DNA of 64,000 nt from Streptomyces sp. JJ38 (GCF_019303475.1 NZ_JABLSI010000006.1:1473-65472); one strand, 5' to 3'. Shown: positions 11,645 through 20,570, counted from the first letter of the stretch. Program-made: numbers and translations. The notes: generated by a model not told the origin, from the letters alone.

Positions 11645-13339
11645 ATGGACACTCGATCCGCCCCCGGACCGCGAGACTCCGACGCGACGACGGACGACGT
11701 TGCCCACATGCTGGTCCGCTGTCTGGAGGCGGAGGGGGTGGAGTACGTCTTCGGGATCCCTGGTGAGGAGAACATTCATTTCGTCGATGCCCTGAACGGT
11801 TCCGGAATCCGGTATGTACTGGTCCGACACGAGCAGGGCGCCTCGTTCATGGCCGAGATCTACGGCCGGCTGACGGGCCGGGCCGGGGTGTGCTCGGCCA
11901 CCCTGGGGCCCGGCGCGATCAACCTGCTGCTGGGCACGGCGGACGCCATGACCAACAGCACGCCACTGGTGGCCCTGGCCGCACAGGGCGGGCTGAACCG
12001 TGTCCACAAGGAGTCCCATCAGGTCATCGACCTGGTGGCGATGTTCGCCCCGGTCACACAGTGGGCGGCGCAGGTGCTGATCCCCGACGCAGTGCCCGAG
12101 ATGGTGCGGAAGGCGTTCAAGACGGCCGTGAGCGAGCGCCCGGGCGCCGTATTCCTCGCCGTCCCCGAGGACATCGAGGCGGAGCGGTGCGGCCAACCCC
12201 TCCAGCCGCTCCCCCTCAACGTGGTCCACGCCGACGCGCCATCGCCGTCCCAGATCGCCCGCGCCGCGGAGGTCCTGGCCACGGCGCGACGGCCGGTGGT
12301 CCTCGCCGGGCACGGCGCCGCCAGGGGGCGGGCGTCCGAGGCACTGGTGCGTTTCGCCGAGCGTCTGAACGTGCCGGTGGCGACCACGTTCCACGGCAAG
12401 GGCGTCTTCCCCGACGACCACCCCAACGCCCTCGGGGCGGTCGGATTCATGCGCCACGACTACTCCAACTTCGGCTTCGACACCGCGGACGTCGTGATCT
12501 GCGCGGGCTACGAGGTGCAGGAGTTCGACCCGGTGAAGATCAATCCCGAGGGTGACAAGCGCATTCTGCACCTCCATCGGTTCCCGGCCGAGGTGGATGC
12601 GCACTACGCCGTCACGGTCGGCGTCGAGGGCGACATCGGGCAGACACTGGACGCCCTCGCGGACGCCGCACCGCGCGCGTTCGACGACGAAGGACGCACC
12701 GGTGCCCGCATCCGGACCCTGCTCGCCGAGGAGCTGGAACGAGGACGCGGCAGCGAGGCGTTCCCGCTGCTCCCCCAGCGCGTGGTCGCCGATGTGCGCG
12801 CCGCGCTGGGGCGCGAGGACATCGTGCTCGCCGACACGGGCGCCGGGAAGATGTGGATGGCCCGCCTCTACCCGGCGTACGAGCCCAACACCTGTCTGCT
12901 CTCCAACGGGCTGTCGACCATGGGGTTCGCCCTGCCCGGGGCGATCGCCGCGAAGCTGGCCCGCCCGGAGCGGCGCGTGCTCGCGGTGATGGGGGACGGT
13001 GCGTTCCTGATGAACGCCCAGGAACTGGAGACCGCGGTGCGCGAAGGCATCCCGACGACGGTCCTGGTACTGGTGGATCAGGAATACGGGCTGATCACGT
13101 GGAAGATGGAGCTGGAACTGGGCCGTCACAGCCACACGCGCTTCACCAACCCGGATTTCGTGACCTTCGCCGAGAGCTTCGGCGCCCGCGGCCACCTGAT
13201 CACCGCGCCCGGCGAGCTGTTGCCGACCCTGGAGCACGCGCTCGACGACGCGGCCGTCTCCGTGATCGCCTGCCCCGTGGACTATGCGGAGAACCTGCGG
13301 CTGACCGACCGGCTCGGAGCCCTCCACGGCCCCTTCTGA
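11645..13339 (+). CDS. Acetolactate-synthase-like thiamine-diphosphate enzyme
   Basis: The 564-residue protein has the three-domain ThDP layout. The PYR domain contains GIPGEENIHFVDAL and the catalytic Glu in LVRHEQGASFMAE. A middle domain contains PVVLAGHGAARGR. The PP domain has the metal-binding GDGAFLMNAQELETAV and then LVDQEYG. It resembles AlsS-type catabolic acetolactate synthases, which join two pyruvates and need no regulatory subunit. No small subunit or acetolactate decarboxylase is adjacent, so a different 2-keto acid ligase or decarboxylase is possible. I chose the ATG at 11645. It is the last gene of the segment bounded by tRNA-Gly sequences. Confidence 0.85.
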   Translation: MDTRSAPGPRDSDATTDDVAHMLVRCLEAEGVEYVFGIPGEENIHFVDALNGSGIRYVLVRHEQGASFMAEIYGRLTGRAGVCSATLGPGAINLLLGTADAMTNSTPLVALAAQGGLNRVHKESHQVIDLVAMFAPVTQWAAQVLIPDAVPEMVRKAFKTAVSERPGAVFLAVPEDIEAERCGQPLQPLPLNVVHADAPSPSQIARAAEVLATARRPVVLAGHGAARGRASEALVRFAERLNVPVATTFHGKGVFPDDHPNALGAVGFMRHDYSNFGFDTADVVICAGYEVQEFDPVKINPEGDKRILHLHRFPAEVDAHYAVTVGVEGDIGQTLDALADAAPRAFDDEGRTGARIRTLLAEELERGRGSEAFPLLPQRVVADVRAALGREDIVLADTGAGKMWMARLYPAYEPNTCLLSNGLSTMGFALPGAIAAKLARPERRVLAVMGDGAFLMNAQELETAVREGIPTTVLVLVDQEYGLITWKMELELGRHSHTRFTNPDFVTFAESFGARGHLITAPGELLPTLEHALDDAAVSVIACPVDYAENLRLTDRLGALHGPF

Positions 13340-13506
13340 TCCAGGGCCGGGCGAGCTCGTCGCCGTGACCTCGCGGCTCAAAGGCGTACTCCTCTCGCGC
13401 CATCCGTGAGCACCCGCGCGGACGCAGTCCGCGCGGTCATTCCTGTCCCCGATGAGCAGAAGGCCGGACGGTCGAGGGAAGGGGCGTTTCAGCGGTCAGT
13501 GGCCTA

Positions 13507-13572
13507 GTGGGCGCGGAAGCTCCGGTGCCTCCCAAGCTCAGAGCGCGGGTTCGATTCCCGTCGCCCGCGCCA
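13507..13572 (+). pseudogene. tRNA-Gly 3'-half remnant (attachment-site-like)
   Basis: Bases 13530-13568 match 8700-8738 of the intact tRNA-Gly with two mismatches, from the anticodon loop through the T arm and acceptor end, followed here by an encoded GCCA. The 5' part is unrelated: it can pair at the acceptor (GTGGGCG) but has no D arm, and the anticodon stem is disrupted, so a functional tRNA is unlikely. It carries GCTCA in the anticodon stem, the canonical pairing partner, where the intact tRNA has GCTTA. This suggests it is the displaced original 3' end. Confidence 0.7.
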
Positions 13573-13577
13573 CGACA

Positions 13578-13604
13578 AACCCCCAGGTCTCAGACCTGGG
13601 GGTT
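13578..13604 (+). terminator. Hairpin after the tRNA remnant
   Basis: Perfect 13-bp arms at 13578-13590 and 13592-13604 surround a single-base loop and are followed by GTTTC. The core CCCAGGTC/GACCTGGG is shared with the hairpin behind the intact tRNA-Gly. Confidence 0.75.
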
Positions 13605-13719
13605 GTTTCAGGTCGCCCCTCACGCGCACCGTCGCGAGCCGTGCGGAGGGCAGGGAGTCGGGCGCCCGCCGGTTGCGGGGCCCGGGGCCCGCGTGCCGCG
13701 GAGCAGCCCCGCAGAGTCA

Positions 13720-14595
13720 TCACCGGTAGGTCGCCGCGACGGCGGTGAGGTCGGCGTCGGTGTGTCCGGCGGCGTCGGCTTGTTGGTAGCCGGCCAGTGC
13801 GGTTCGGGCCATCGGCGCCTGGCCGGCGAGGGCTTCGGCGAGCGCGGTCAGGTAACGCAAGTCCTTGGCCACCAGCCGGACGGGGAAGTTCGGTGTGAAG
13901 TCCCCGGCGGTCATGGCGCCGATCGCGCGGGCGGCGGCCGGGCTGGTGACCGGCAGATCGTTGAGGACGTCGGCCGTTTCCGCCGGGTCGAGGCCGGCGC
14001 GGTGGGCGACGTCGAGCAGTTCGGCCATGGCCGCTACCTGCGTGGCCAGGGACGCGTTCACGATGAGCTTGAGGGTGGCTGCGGCACCGTGGTCGCCGAC
14101 GTGGCGGATCCGCGCCGCGCTCTCCTCCAGCACGCCGCGCGCGTCCGCCAACGCCTCGGTCGGGCCGCCGACCAGGTGAACGAGCGCCCGCGCCTCGGCC
14201 TGGGGGCGAGAGCCGACCATCGGTGCCTCCAGGAATCTCAGCCCGGCCCGCGTGGCCGCCACAGCCAGCCTCCGGACCCAGCCCGGGGACAGGGTGCTGG
14301 CGTCGATGGCCAGAGTGCCCGCCACCGCGCCGGCCAGCGCCCCGGTGCGTGGGTCGAGCCACACGGCCTCGGAGGCGGCGTCATCGCTGACGGTCACCAG
14401 CACGACATCAGCACGGGCGGCGGCGTCCGCCGGGGACGCCGCCGCGGTCGCGCCCACGGCGACCAGCTGCCGCACGGGTTCCGGGGACCGGTTCGCCACC
14501 ACCACCCGATAGCCGCCGGCACACAGGTTGCGTGCCAGGCGGCTGCCCATCGCGCCCAGCCCGATCACCGCGACGCCGGGTCGTACGGACGTCAC
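13720..14595 (-). CDS. NAD(P)-dependent beta-hydroxyacid dehydrogenase (3-hydroxyisobutyrate dehydrogenase-like)
   Basis: The 291-residue protein opens with the dinucleotide fold VAVIGLGAMGSRLARNL. It carries the family pattern FLEAPMVGSRPQAEA and the catalytic-lysine region LKLIVNASL, and ends with an all-helical C-domain. The family oxidises or reduces beta-hydroxy acids; some members are imine reductases. Its GTG start overlaps the SDR stop by 4 bases (GTGA), so the two are translationally coupled. It is the last gene of a LysR-SDR-dehydrogenase operon. Confidence 0.87.
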   Translation of the reverse strand: MTSVRPGVAVIGLGAMGSRLARNLCAGGYRVVVANRSPEPVRQLVAVGATAAASPADAAARADVVLVTVSDDAASEAVWLDPRTGALAGAVAGTLAIDASTLSPGWVRRLAVAATRAGLRFLEAPMVGSRPQAEARALVHLVGGPTEALADARGVLEESAARIRHVGDHGAAATLKLIVNASLATQVAAMAELLDVAHRAGLDPAETADVLNDLPVTSPAAARAIGAMTAGDFTPNFPVRLVAKDLRYLTALAEALAGQAPMARTALAGYQQADAAGHTDADLTAVAATYR

Positions 14596-15311
14596 TGGTC
14601 CGCCCCGGAGAACGCCCGCTCGAAGCCCTTGGGGTCGGTCCACCACAGCGTCGCCATCTCCGTGGAGGTGGGGTCGGGGAAGATGTCGGCGTGCCCGGCG
14701 GCGACACCGTCGACGATGGCCTCCGCGACCGTCCGCGGCTTGGCCTTCGGCACACCGTCGACCCCGGCCAGCATGTCGGTGTCGATACCCCCCGGGTACA
14801 CGCCGTGCACGGCGATGCCGCACGGGCGCAGGGCCGGGCGGATGGCCTGGGTGAAGGAGTGCAGCGCTGCCTTGGAGGCGGCGTAGCCGGCCATGGGCGG
14901 CGTGCTGGCCAGGGCGAGCAGCGACAGCACGTTGACGATGGCCCCGCCACCCGCGTTCTCGACGACGGGGGCGAACGCACGGATGAGGTCGACAGTACCC
15001 GCGTAGTTCGTGGTCATCTCCGCCGCCAGCTTGTCGCGGTCGGCGGCGAACGGGCCGGCGAAGTGCGCCGTGCTCGCGTTGTTGACCAGCAGCGTGACGT
15101 CGGGCGCCTGCGCGGCGGCGGCGCGAATGTCCTCGGGCGAGGTGAGATCCAGACGGACGGGGAACACCCTGTCCTGCTCGGCCAGCGCATCGGTGTCACG
15201 AGCGGCCGCGTACACCCGGCGCGCGCCGTGCTCCAGCAGAACATCGACCAGGGCGCGGCCCAGCCCGCGGTTCGCACCGGTCACCAGTGCAACGGAGTTG
15301 TTGATATCCAT
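14592..15311 (-). CDS. SDR family oxidoreductase
   Basis: This classical short-chain dehydrogenase of 239 residues shows the cofactor motif TGANRGLG near residues 11-18, the NNAS motif, and the YAASK catalytic pair with a preceding Ser in VLSLLAL. The fold length is typical. The substrate is unknown. It is coupled to the following dehydrogenase by a GTGA overlap and lies 59 bases after the LysR gene on the same strand. Confidence 0.92.
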   Translation of the reverse strand: MDINNSVALVTGANRGLGRALVDVLLEHGARRVYAAARDTDALAEQDRVFPVRLDLTSPEDIRAAAAQAPDVTLLVNNASTAHFAGPFAADRDKLAAEMTTNYAGTVDLIRAFAPVVENAGGGAIVNVLSLLALASTPPMAGYAASKAALHSFTQAIRPALRPCGIAVHGVYPGGIDTDMLAGVDGVPKAKPRTVAEAIVDGVAAGHADIFPDPTSTEMATLWWTDPKGFERAFSGADQ

Positions 15312-15370
15312 GCCGGAAACGCTAGGAAGCCCAGCGGTTATCCGTCCAATACGAGTTCAGGCACCTGTAA

Positions 15371-16306
15371 TCAGCCCTGTTTATCACCGCTGGTGAGATC
15401 GAGGATCACCTCATGGAGCAGCGCCGCACCCGGGTGGTCACCGCCTGCCGGACGGGCCGGCCCGGTCACCAGGCGCGGTGCGGTCGTCCGGGTCAGCGGC
15501 CGGAACACCACCCCGGAGCGGGTGAGATCGCGCGCAACGGACCGCGCCACGAACGCCACCCCCATGCCCGCGGCCACCAGGGCCAGGATGGTCTGCAGCC
15601 CAGTGGCCTCATGCGCGACACGAGGCGCGAACCCGGCCGCCACGCAGGCTTCGGTGTACCGGTCATAGGTCCGCGGCTCCAACTCACGCGGAAACAGCAC
15701 GAACGCGTCCCCCGCCAGGTCGGCCAGCGCGATCGCGTCCTCACCCGCCAGCCGGTGCCCGTCGGGCAGAGCGACACCGACCGGATCCTCGAGCACCGGC
15801 GTGGTCTCCAGACCGCTGTCCGGATCCACCGGCAGGTGCACCAGGCCCAGGTCCAGCTGCCCCAGCTGCAACAGCCGTACCTGATCGGCGCTCTTGTGCT
15901 CGGCCACCCGTACCTGCAACGCCGGATAGCGCACCCGCGCCGCCCGCAGGACCGCAGGCAGCAGGCTGTACAGCGCCGTGCCCACGAACCCGACACGGAC
16001 CGTCGCCAACTCCCCCCGCGCCACCCGCCCACCGTCGTCCACCACCCGGTGCGCCTCTCCCAGCAACCGCCGGGCACCAGCGAGCAGGACCTCCCCGGCG
16101 GAGGTCAGCCGCACACCCCGGCGATTCCGCGCCAGCACCTGATACCCCAGCGCCTCTTCCAGCGCCTTGACCCGGTAGCTCAACCCCGGCTGACTCAGAT
16201 GCAGCCGAGCCGCCGCCCGGCCGAAATGCAGCTCCTCGGCCACCACCGCGAACAGCCTCAGATCCCCGAGATCGACCGCGAGTTCCGGGTCATTGATTCC
16301 CGGCAC
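15371..16306 (-). CDS. LysR family transcriptional regulator
   Basis: The 311-residue protein has the N-terminal winged helix ELHFGRAAARLHLSQPG followed by LSYRVKALEEALGYQVLARNRR, and a periplasmic-binding-protein-like effector domain. It is encoded just upstream of the SDR and dehydrogenase genes on the same strand, rather than divergently, so it probably regulates its own operon. I used the GTG at 16306; an internal start is possible. Confidence 0.92.
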   Translation of the reverse strand: MPGINDPELAVDLGDLRLFAVVAEELHFGRAAARLHLSQPGLSYRVKALEEALGYQVLARNRRGVRLTSAGEVLLAGARRLLGEAHRVVDDGGRVARGELATVRVGFVGTALYSLLPAVLRAARVRYPALQVRVAEHKSADQVRLLQLGQLDLGLVHLPVDPDSGLETTPVLEDPVGVALPDGHRLAGEDAIALADLAGDAFVLFPRELEPRTYDRYTEACVAAGFAPRVAHEATGLQTILALVAAGMGVAFVARSVARDLTRSGVVFRPLTRTTAPRLVTGPARPAGGDHPGAALLHEVILDLTSGDKQG

Positions 16307-16436
16307 CTACACCAGCCGCCTTCCGTTCCGCCGCACGACACTCCCCCCACAACGTAGCGGCCCCGGCACCAGCGGCCCCCGAGCAGCGTGCCTGATGCGT
16401 GCCCCCTGCCCGCGGTCCGCTCGGCCGGGCCGCGGG

Positions 16437-17498
16437 TCAGCCGCCCACGCGCGGGCCGGCGACGCTGTCCGGTCCGTGCAGTACGACGCCGTGTTCGGCC
16501 GCCAGGGCCTCCGGCAGCCCGGCCAGCGCCGGCAGCTGTTCGATGTGGTGCACTCCCGCGGGCGGTACACCGGTGACCAGCTCGCGGACGACGTACGCGG
16601 CGACCAGGCCGGTGGCCCGGCTCTGCCCGTGCCCGGTGAGCGCCCAGGCCGCGCGGCGGTCGCCGCGCCGGGCGTCGGCACGCAGGGCGAAGCCGTCACC
16701 GCCGAGGTGGACCCGGCTGAGGGCGCCGGTCAGCATCCGCCGTACGCCCGGTCGGCGGGCGGCACGCAGCAGTCCGGTGCGGCGCAGTGCGAAGAGGGCG
16801 GCGGTCAGCGGCCGTGAGTCCAGACACAGCCGCGTGGTGACCGCCGGGACGCCGAGCGTGCGGGGCAGGGTGTGCTGGTCCGAGAAGGGGAAGGGATGGG
16901 CCGTGCGCGTGCCGTACCCGGGGAGTGCGGTCCGCTGCGCGGGGGCCGTCGCCGGATCGGCCAGGTGTTCCACGGTCCAGCGCACCGCGTCCCCGCCGTG
17001 GTGCTCCCCCGAGCCGAGCATCACGGTGAGGTCGAGCTGCCGCGCACCGCCGACGTCCTCGTGGGCACGGCGGGCGAGCAGGTTGGTCAGGCCGGGTGCC
17101 ACGCCGACGCTGAGCACGGCGGTGGCACCGGAGGACACGGCGACGTCGTGCAGCCCGGCCACGGCGTCGAGCAGCCGGGAGGTGGCGCCGATGTCGACCA
17201 GGTGGACACCGCGTTCCAGGCAGGCCCGGGCAGCCCCGCCGTCCGGGGGCTCGGCGCACAGCACCACGGCGGCCACGTCGCCGAGTTCGTCCAGCGCCCG
17301 ACCCATCCCGTCGGGGTCCGTGACGTCAACCCGCACTCCGCCGAGCCGGCGCGCTCTCGCCGCGTCCCGTCCGGCGGGCATGACGCGCCCGGGGAACCAC
17401 TGGTCGAGCGTGGCGGTCACGACCGTGCCGACGGCCCCGTAACCGCCGACGACCAGGATGCGCCGGGTGGGCGCGGCGTCCGGTTTCACTGTAGTCAT
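16437..17498 (-). CDS. Saccharopine-dehydrogenase-like NAD(P)-binding oxidoreductase
   Basis: The 353-residue protein opens with a Rossmann motif ILVVGGYGAVGTVV and continues with VRVDVTDPDGM and VVLCAEPP, as in saccharopine dehydrogenase-like and trans-acting reductase proteins. A second conserved stretch VLSVGVAPGLTNLLAR resembles the catalytic-domain entry of that family. The substrate is unknown. It is divergent from a TetR gene. The operator half-site ACTGTAGT lies within its codons 2-4, which supports control by that TetR protein. Confidence 0.82.
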   Translation of the reverse strand: MTTVKPDAAPTRRILVVGGYGAVGTVVTATLDQWFPGRVMPAGRDAARARRLGGVRVDVTDPDGMGRALDELGDVAAVVLCAEPPDGGAARACLERGVHLVDIGATSRLLDAVAGLHDVAVSSGATAVLSVGVAPGLTNLLARRAHEDVGGARQLDLTVMLGSGEHHGGDAVRWTVEHLADPATAPAQRTALPGYGTRTAHPFPFSDQHTLPRTLGVPAVTTRLCLDSRPLTAALFALRRTGLLRAARRPGVRRMLTGALSRVHLGGDGFALRADARRGDRRAAWALTGHGQSRATGLVAAYVVRELVTGVPPAGVHHIEQLPALAGLPEALAAEHGVVLHGPDSVAGPRVGG

Positions 17499-17532
17499 AC
17501 TCCAATGAATAACATTGTAGTCTCACTACAGT
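17488..17532. promoter_or_regulatory. TetR operator candidate
   Basis: A perfect inverted repeat TGTAGT-CTC-ACTACA lies at 17516-17530. A third half-site ACTGTAGT at 17488-17495 overlaps the first codons of the divergent oxidoreductase. The stretch is clearly richer in A and T than its surroundings and separates the TetR gene from the oxidoreductase. Confidence 0.65.
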
Positions 17533-17559
17533 CAACGCTCGCCGGATCGAGGAGGCACC

Positions 17560-18186
17560 GTGACCGCGCCCATGACCCGCGCCGAGAAGGCCCGCCGCAC
17601 GCGGCAGCGGATACTCGACGCCGCCGCCGGGCTGTTCACCGAACGCGGCTGGGCGGGCACGACCGTGGAGGACATCGCCCGCACCGCCGAAGTCGGTGTC
17701 CAGACCGTGTACTTCACGTTCGGCAACAAGCGCGCTGTGCTCAAGGAACTGCTCGACACCGTGATCGCGGGGGACTTCGACCCCGTCGCGACCCTGGAAC
17801 GCCCCTGGGCACGGGAGGTCATCGACGCACCCGACCCCGCGGTCCAGCTCTCCCTCCAGGCCGCCGGCGCCCGCCGCATCCTGCAGCGCGCCGCCCCGGT
17901 CCTGGAGGTCGTCCGCGGTGCGGCGGGCGCCGACCCGGAGGTGGCCGCGCTGTGGCAGACCAACCAGGAGCAGCGCCACACGGTTCAGCTCCGGTTCGCC
18001 GAGGCGCTGACGGCCAAGACCGGCGGCGCGCTGCGGGACGGTCACGACGCCGCGTCCGCCGCCGACATCGCTGTGACCGTTCTCGGCCCGGAGACCTTCC
18101 GCCTGCTCGTCGCCGGCCGCGGCTGGACCCCGGACCGCTGGGAACGGTGGGCGGCGGACGCGCTGGTGCGCCAGCTGCTCCCCTGA
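17560..18186 (+). CDS. TetR family transcriptional regulator
   Basis: The 208-residue protein has the N-terminal HTH TRQRILDAAAGLFTERGW followed by TVEDIARTAEVGVQTVYFTFGNKR, then a helical ligand domain. The GTG start has GAGGAGG seven bases upstream. It is divergent from a saccharopine-dehydrogenase-like gene and a palindrome lies between them, so it most likely represses that gene and itself. Its stop codon lies within the first unit of a three-copy direct repeat. Confidence 0.93.
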   Translation: MTAPMTRAEKARRTRQRILDAAAGLFTERGWAGTTVEDIARTAEVGVQTVYFTFGNKRAVLKELLDTVIAGDFDPVATLERPWAREVIDAPDPAVQLSLQAAGARRILQRAAPVLEVVRGAAGADPEVAALWQTNQEQRHTVQLRFAEALTAKTGGALRDGHDAASAADIAVTVLGPETFRLLVAGRGWTPDRWERWAADALVRQLLP

Positions 18187-18239
18187 CCGGCTCCGCGCGT
18201 ACCGCCTGACCGGCTCCGCGCGTGACCGGCTCCGCGTGT
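18184..18239. repeat. Three direct copies of a 17-bp unit starting at the TetR stop codon
   Basis: The unit TGACCGGCTCCGCGCGT occurs at 18184-18200 and 18207-18223, with a one-base variant at 18223-18239. The first copy includes the TetR TGA stop. Local duplication by slippage is the simplest explanation. Confidence 0.8.
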
Positions 18240-18373
18240 ACCGCGGCGGGCAGCGCGCCCGGTCCCCGCCCCGGCGGCGCCGTCGGGACGCACACCCGGC
18301 GGCCGCGTCAGCCCCGTGCCCGGCGCACTCCTGCCAGCCGGGCGCAGGGGCGAGGCCCTCGTCTCCGCCGAGC

Positions 18374-19051
18374 TCACCTCGTCGTCCGGGGACGCTCCCT
18401 GACCCGGGGCTCCGCGGGTGGGGCCAGGCGGGCCGTGACGACGAGGTTGGCACGGTAGGTGCGGCGGTCCGGGTCCCAGTCCGCGCAGGTGACGAGAGTC
18501 AGGCGCGGTTCGGTGGTGGGCCCGTAGACCGTGCTGGAGGGGAAGTCCCCCCGGTCGTACACGGTGGCGGCGCTGACGGTGAACTCGGCGGCGGGCCCGC
18601 GCTCACGGTCGACGACGATGCGGTCGCCCGGGCGCAGGGAGCCCAGGCCGTAGAAGGCCGCGGGACCGCTGTCGGAGTCCACGTGTCCGACGACGACGGC
18701 GTTCCCGCTCTGTCCCGGGGCTGGTGTGCGCGTGAACCAGCCGGCGTGGTCGGCGTTGTCCGGGAGGGCGACCGAGCCGTCGTCGTCCAGTCCGACCGGT
18801 TCTGTCCGCACGTCCAGGCCGATCGCGGGTGCGCGGACGCGCTGTGGCCGTGCCCGCGGCAGCGGCTGTACCGGGGGGCCCGACGGTGCGGCGCGGGGCG
18901 CGGTGACCGCCGGTGCCGGCCGGGGCGGCGGGGGCGGTGGGGAGCCGGCGGTGGGGAGCCCGAAGGCGATGAGGGCGACGCCGGTGGCCGCGCAGGCGGT
19001 GGCCGCCACGGTGCAGGCACCGCGGCGGCCACCGAGCGGGGGTTCGGGCAC
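18374..19051 (-). CDS. Class F sortase
   Basis: The 225-residue protein has an N-terminal membrane helix, a Pro-rich spacer, and a sortase core. The catalytic His is in VVVGHVDSDSG, the Cys in LTLVTCADWD and the Arg in YRANLVVTA. Class F sortases of actinobacteria are small, often stand-alone enzymes with poorly known substrates. The gene follows 14 bases after a signal-peptide protein with a C-terminal membrane anchor, which is a natural candidate partner. The GTG start has GAGGG upstream. Confidence 0.92.
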   Translation of the reverse strand: MPEPPLGGRRGACTVAATACAATGVALIAFGLPTAGSPPPPPPRPAPAVTAPRAAPSGPPVQPLPRARPQRVRAPAIGLDVRTEPVGLDDDGSVALPDNADHAGWFTRTPAPGQSGNAVVVGHVDSDSGPAAFYGLGSLRPGDRIVVDRERGPAAEFTVSAATVYDRGDFPSSTVYGPTTEPRLTLVTCADWDPDRRTYRANLVVTARLAPPAEPRVRERPRTTR

Positions 19052-19065
19052 GGTCAGCCCTCGCC

Positions 19066-19839
19066 TCAGGTTGCTCGGCCGGCTCGACGGCGCAGGTAGA
19101 ACGCGCCACCGGCGGCTGCCAGCAGGCCGGCGCCGCCGGCGACGGCGAGCGTGTGGCCGTCACCGCCCTGGCTGCCGCCCAGGCCGCCCTTGACCGGCCC
19201 CTTGGCGGCCTTCGTCAGCGGGCCGCAGAGCGCGGGGTTGGTGGCCTCGGCCGGAAGCTCGGGGTCGAGGTCCGAGGGCCCGAGGACGTTGTCGTACTTG
19301 CCGTTGCCGTTGACGTCGGTGCCGTGAACGACGACGACGGCCGTGCCGTCGCGCAGGCTCTTGGCGGCTTCCGCGCTGACGTCGATCGTGCGGTGGTAGT
19401 CGACCTTCGGGCCGACCGGGAAACGGTCGACGGCCAGGGCCGAGTCGGGACTGGTGTCACCCTTCGTCGTGAGCGAGGTGCCGACGCCCCCGTAGAAGGG
19501 GACGCCGTCGGTCGTGAAGATGGACTTCATCCCGTTGACCTCGCGGGCGGCGGAGGCGGGCGGGCACTGGCCCTTCGCCGCGATGTGGAAGTGCTGAGCG
19601 TGCGGGGCCCCGGCCAGCAGACCGTGCGCGGTGACGCTGACGGTCGCCTTGTGCCCCTTGAGGGTGACGGTCGCGGTGCCCGAACCCTTGACCTTGCTGA
19701 AGGGCACCGGGTTCAGATGAGCTTGGAGGTGCAGCGTGTCGTGCTTGCCCCGGGAGTCCGCGGAGGCGATCGGAGCGAGGGCGATGCCGGGTGCCGCCAC
19801 GACGGCGGTGGCAAGGGCTATGGCAGTCGTGCGATTCAT
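19066..19839 (-). CDS. Secreted surface protein with CHRD-like domain and C-terminal anchor
   Basis: The 257-residue protein has a signal peptide (ALATAVVAAPGIALAPIASA) and a beta-rich domain with HLNPVPFSKVKGSG and HAQHFHI, reminiscent of CHRD or Cu/Zn superoxide-dismutase-like folds. After a Gly-rich linker come a membrane helix and an RRR tail. That C-terminal layout resembles a sortase substrate, but I see no LPxTG motif. It is upstream of, and probably co-transcribed with, the class F sortase. The ATG at 19839 has GGAAAGAG upstream. Confidence 0.75.
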   Translation of the reverse strand: MNRTTAIALATAVVAAPGIALAPIASADSRGKHDTLHLQAHLNPVPFSKVKGSGTATVTLKGHKATVSVTAHGLLAGAPHAQHFHIAAKGQCPPASAAREVNGMKSIFTTDGVPFYGGVGTSLTTKGDTSPDSALAVDRFPVGPKVDYHRTIDVSAEAAKSLRDGTAVVVVHGTDVNGNGKYDNVLGPSDLDPELPAEATNPALCGPLTKAAKGPVKGGLGGSQGGDGHTLAVAGGAGLLAAAGGAFYLRRRAGRAT

Positions 19840-20402
19840 CGTGTCTCTTTCCACCGAGGGGAGTCCGGCGCGCGACAGCGAGGGGCTCGAGGGCGCGTCG
19901 CGGGATGGTCCGCACGCCGTGGTGTCTCGACCGTCAGCCTGTGTCGCCCCGTCGCCCACCGCCACCGCTGCGTGGCACCCCGAGTGCCCGCGGGCCTGCG
20001 GCGTGCCCCCGGCCACTCACGCCCAAGAGACCTGAAGCTCGGCCGACTTGGCGCCCGCCGGAGTCGCCCGGGGCATCGGCCCCGGCCGTGTGCGCTCATC
20101 GCCCGGGCGAGTGACAGCCGGTCCTGATCCCCTGGCTGCCCGTGAGAGGCCGAGGGAGCCGCGGCGCGCGTCACGGTGGCCCGCGGGCTCCATGACGGCG
20201 AGGCGACCGGGCGCCGACGGCCCCCGGCACGTTCCGTCGGCCCGACATCGTGACAGACCCGGGGACCACCGGACGGCCCAACCGGAGTTCCTCATGACGA
20301 GTGATCCCGTGCGGGTGCTTACGTGTCGTTCACATCCCTGACCACCTGGGCATTCGCCGAACCGCTGGGCCGCGCGACGCCGCTCCCCTCACCGCCCCGG
20401 GA
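19840..20402. other. Non-coding stretch upstream of the surface-protein gene
   Basis: I find no convincing gene here. The region must hold the promoter of the surface protein and sortase pair. A 15-codon frame at 20294 with an upstream GGAG was considered as a leader peptide but lacks the usual features. Confidence 0.4.
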
Positions 20403-20570
20403 GTCCTGCTCGTCCGCTTCCGCGACCACGCGGTGGCGACGTGGAGTTCGCGGCTCCCCCGGAACGCAATCGTCCGCCGGCTGAGCCGTCTCGGCGCCCC
20501 GCTCACGGCGGCTCTGGTCGTCCTCGTCGGTCTCGGCCTCACCGTCCGCGCGCTCATCGGCGCCTGGTAG
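20403..20570 (+). pseudogene. Possible C-terminal fragment of a membrane transporter
   Basis: The plus strand encodes a tail with RRLSRLGAPLTAALVVL and then GLGLTVRALIGAW before a stop: a charged segment followed by one clean membrane helix. The pattern recalls the last helix of nickel/cobalt (NicO/HoxN-type) or TauE-like transporters. No upstream transporter sequence is present in any frame, so it is either a fragment or a small single-helix membrane protein. The assignment is weak. Confidence 0.3.

Noticed and set aside
11645..13339. Housekeeping acetolactate synthase IlvB
   Set aside because: No ilvN or ilvC follows, and the sequence is closer to the catabolic AlsS-like branch.
13507..13572. 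A second functional tRNA-Gly
   Set aside because: The D arm is missing and the anticodon stem is mismatched although the acceptor can pair; only the 3' half matches the intact tRNA.
20294..20341. Short leader peptide gene (15 codons)
   Set aside because: No attenuator, no Cys or His run, and no biosynthetic operon follows on the plus strand.
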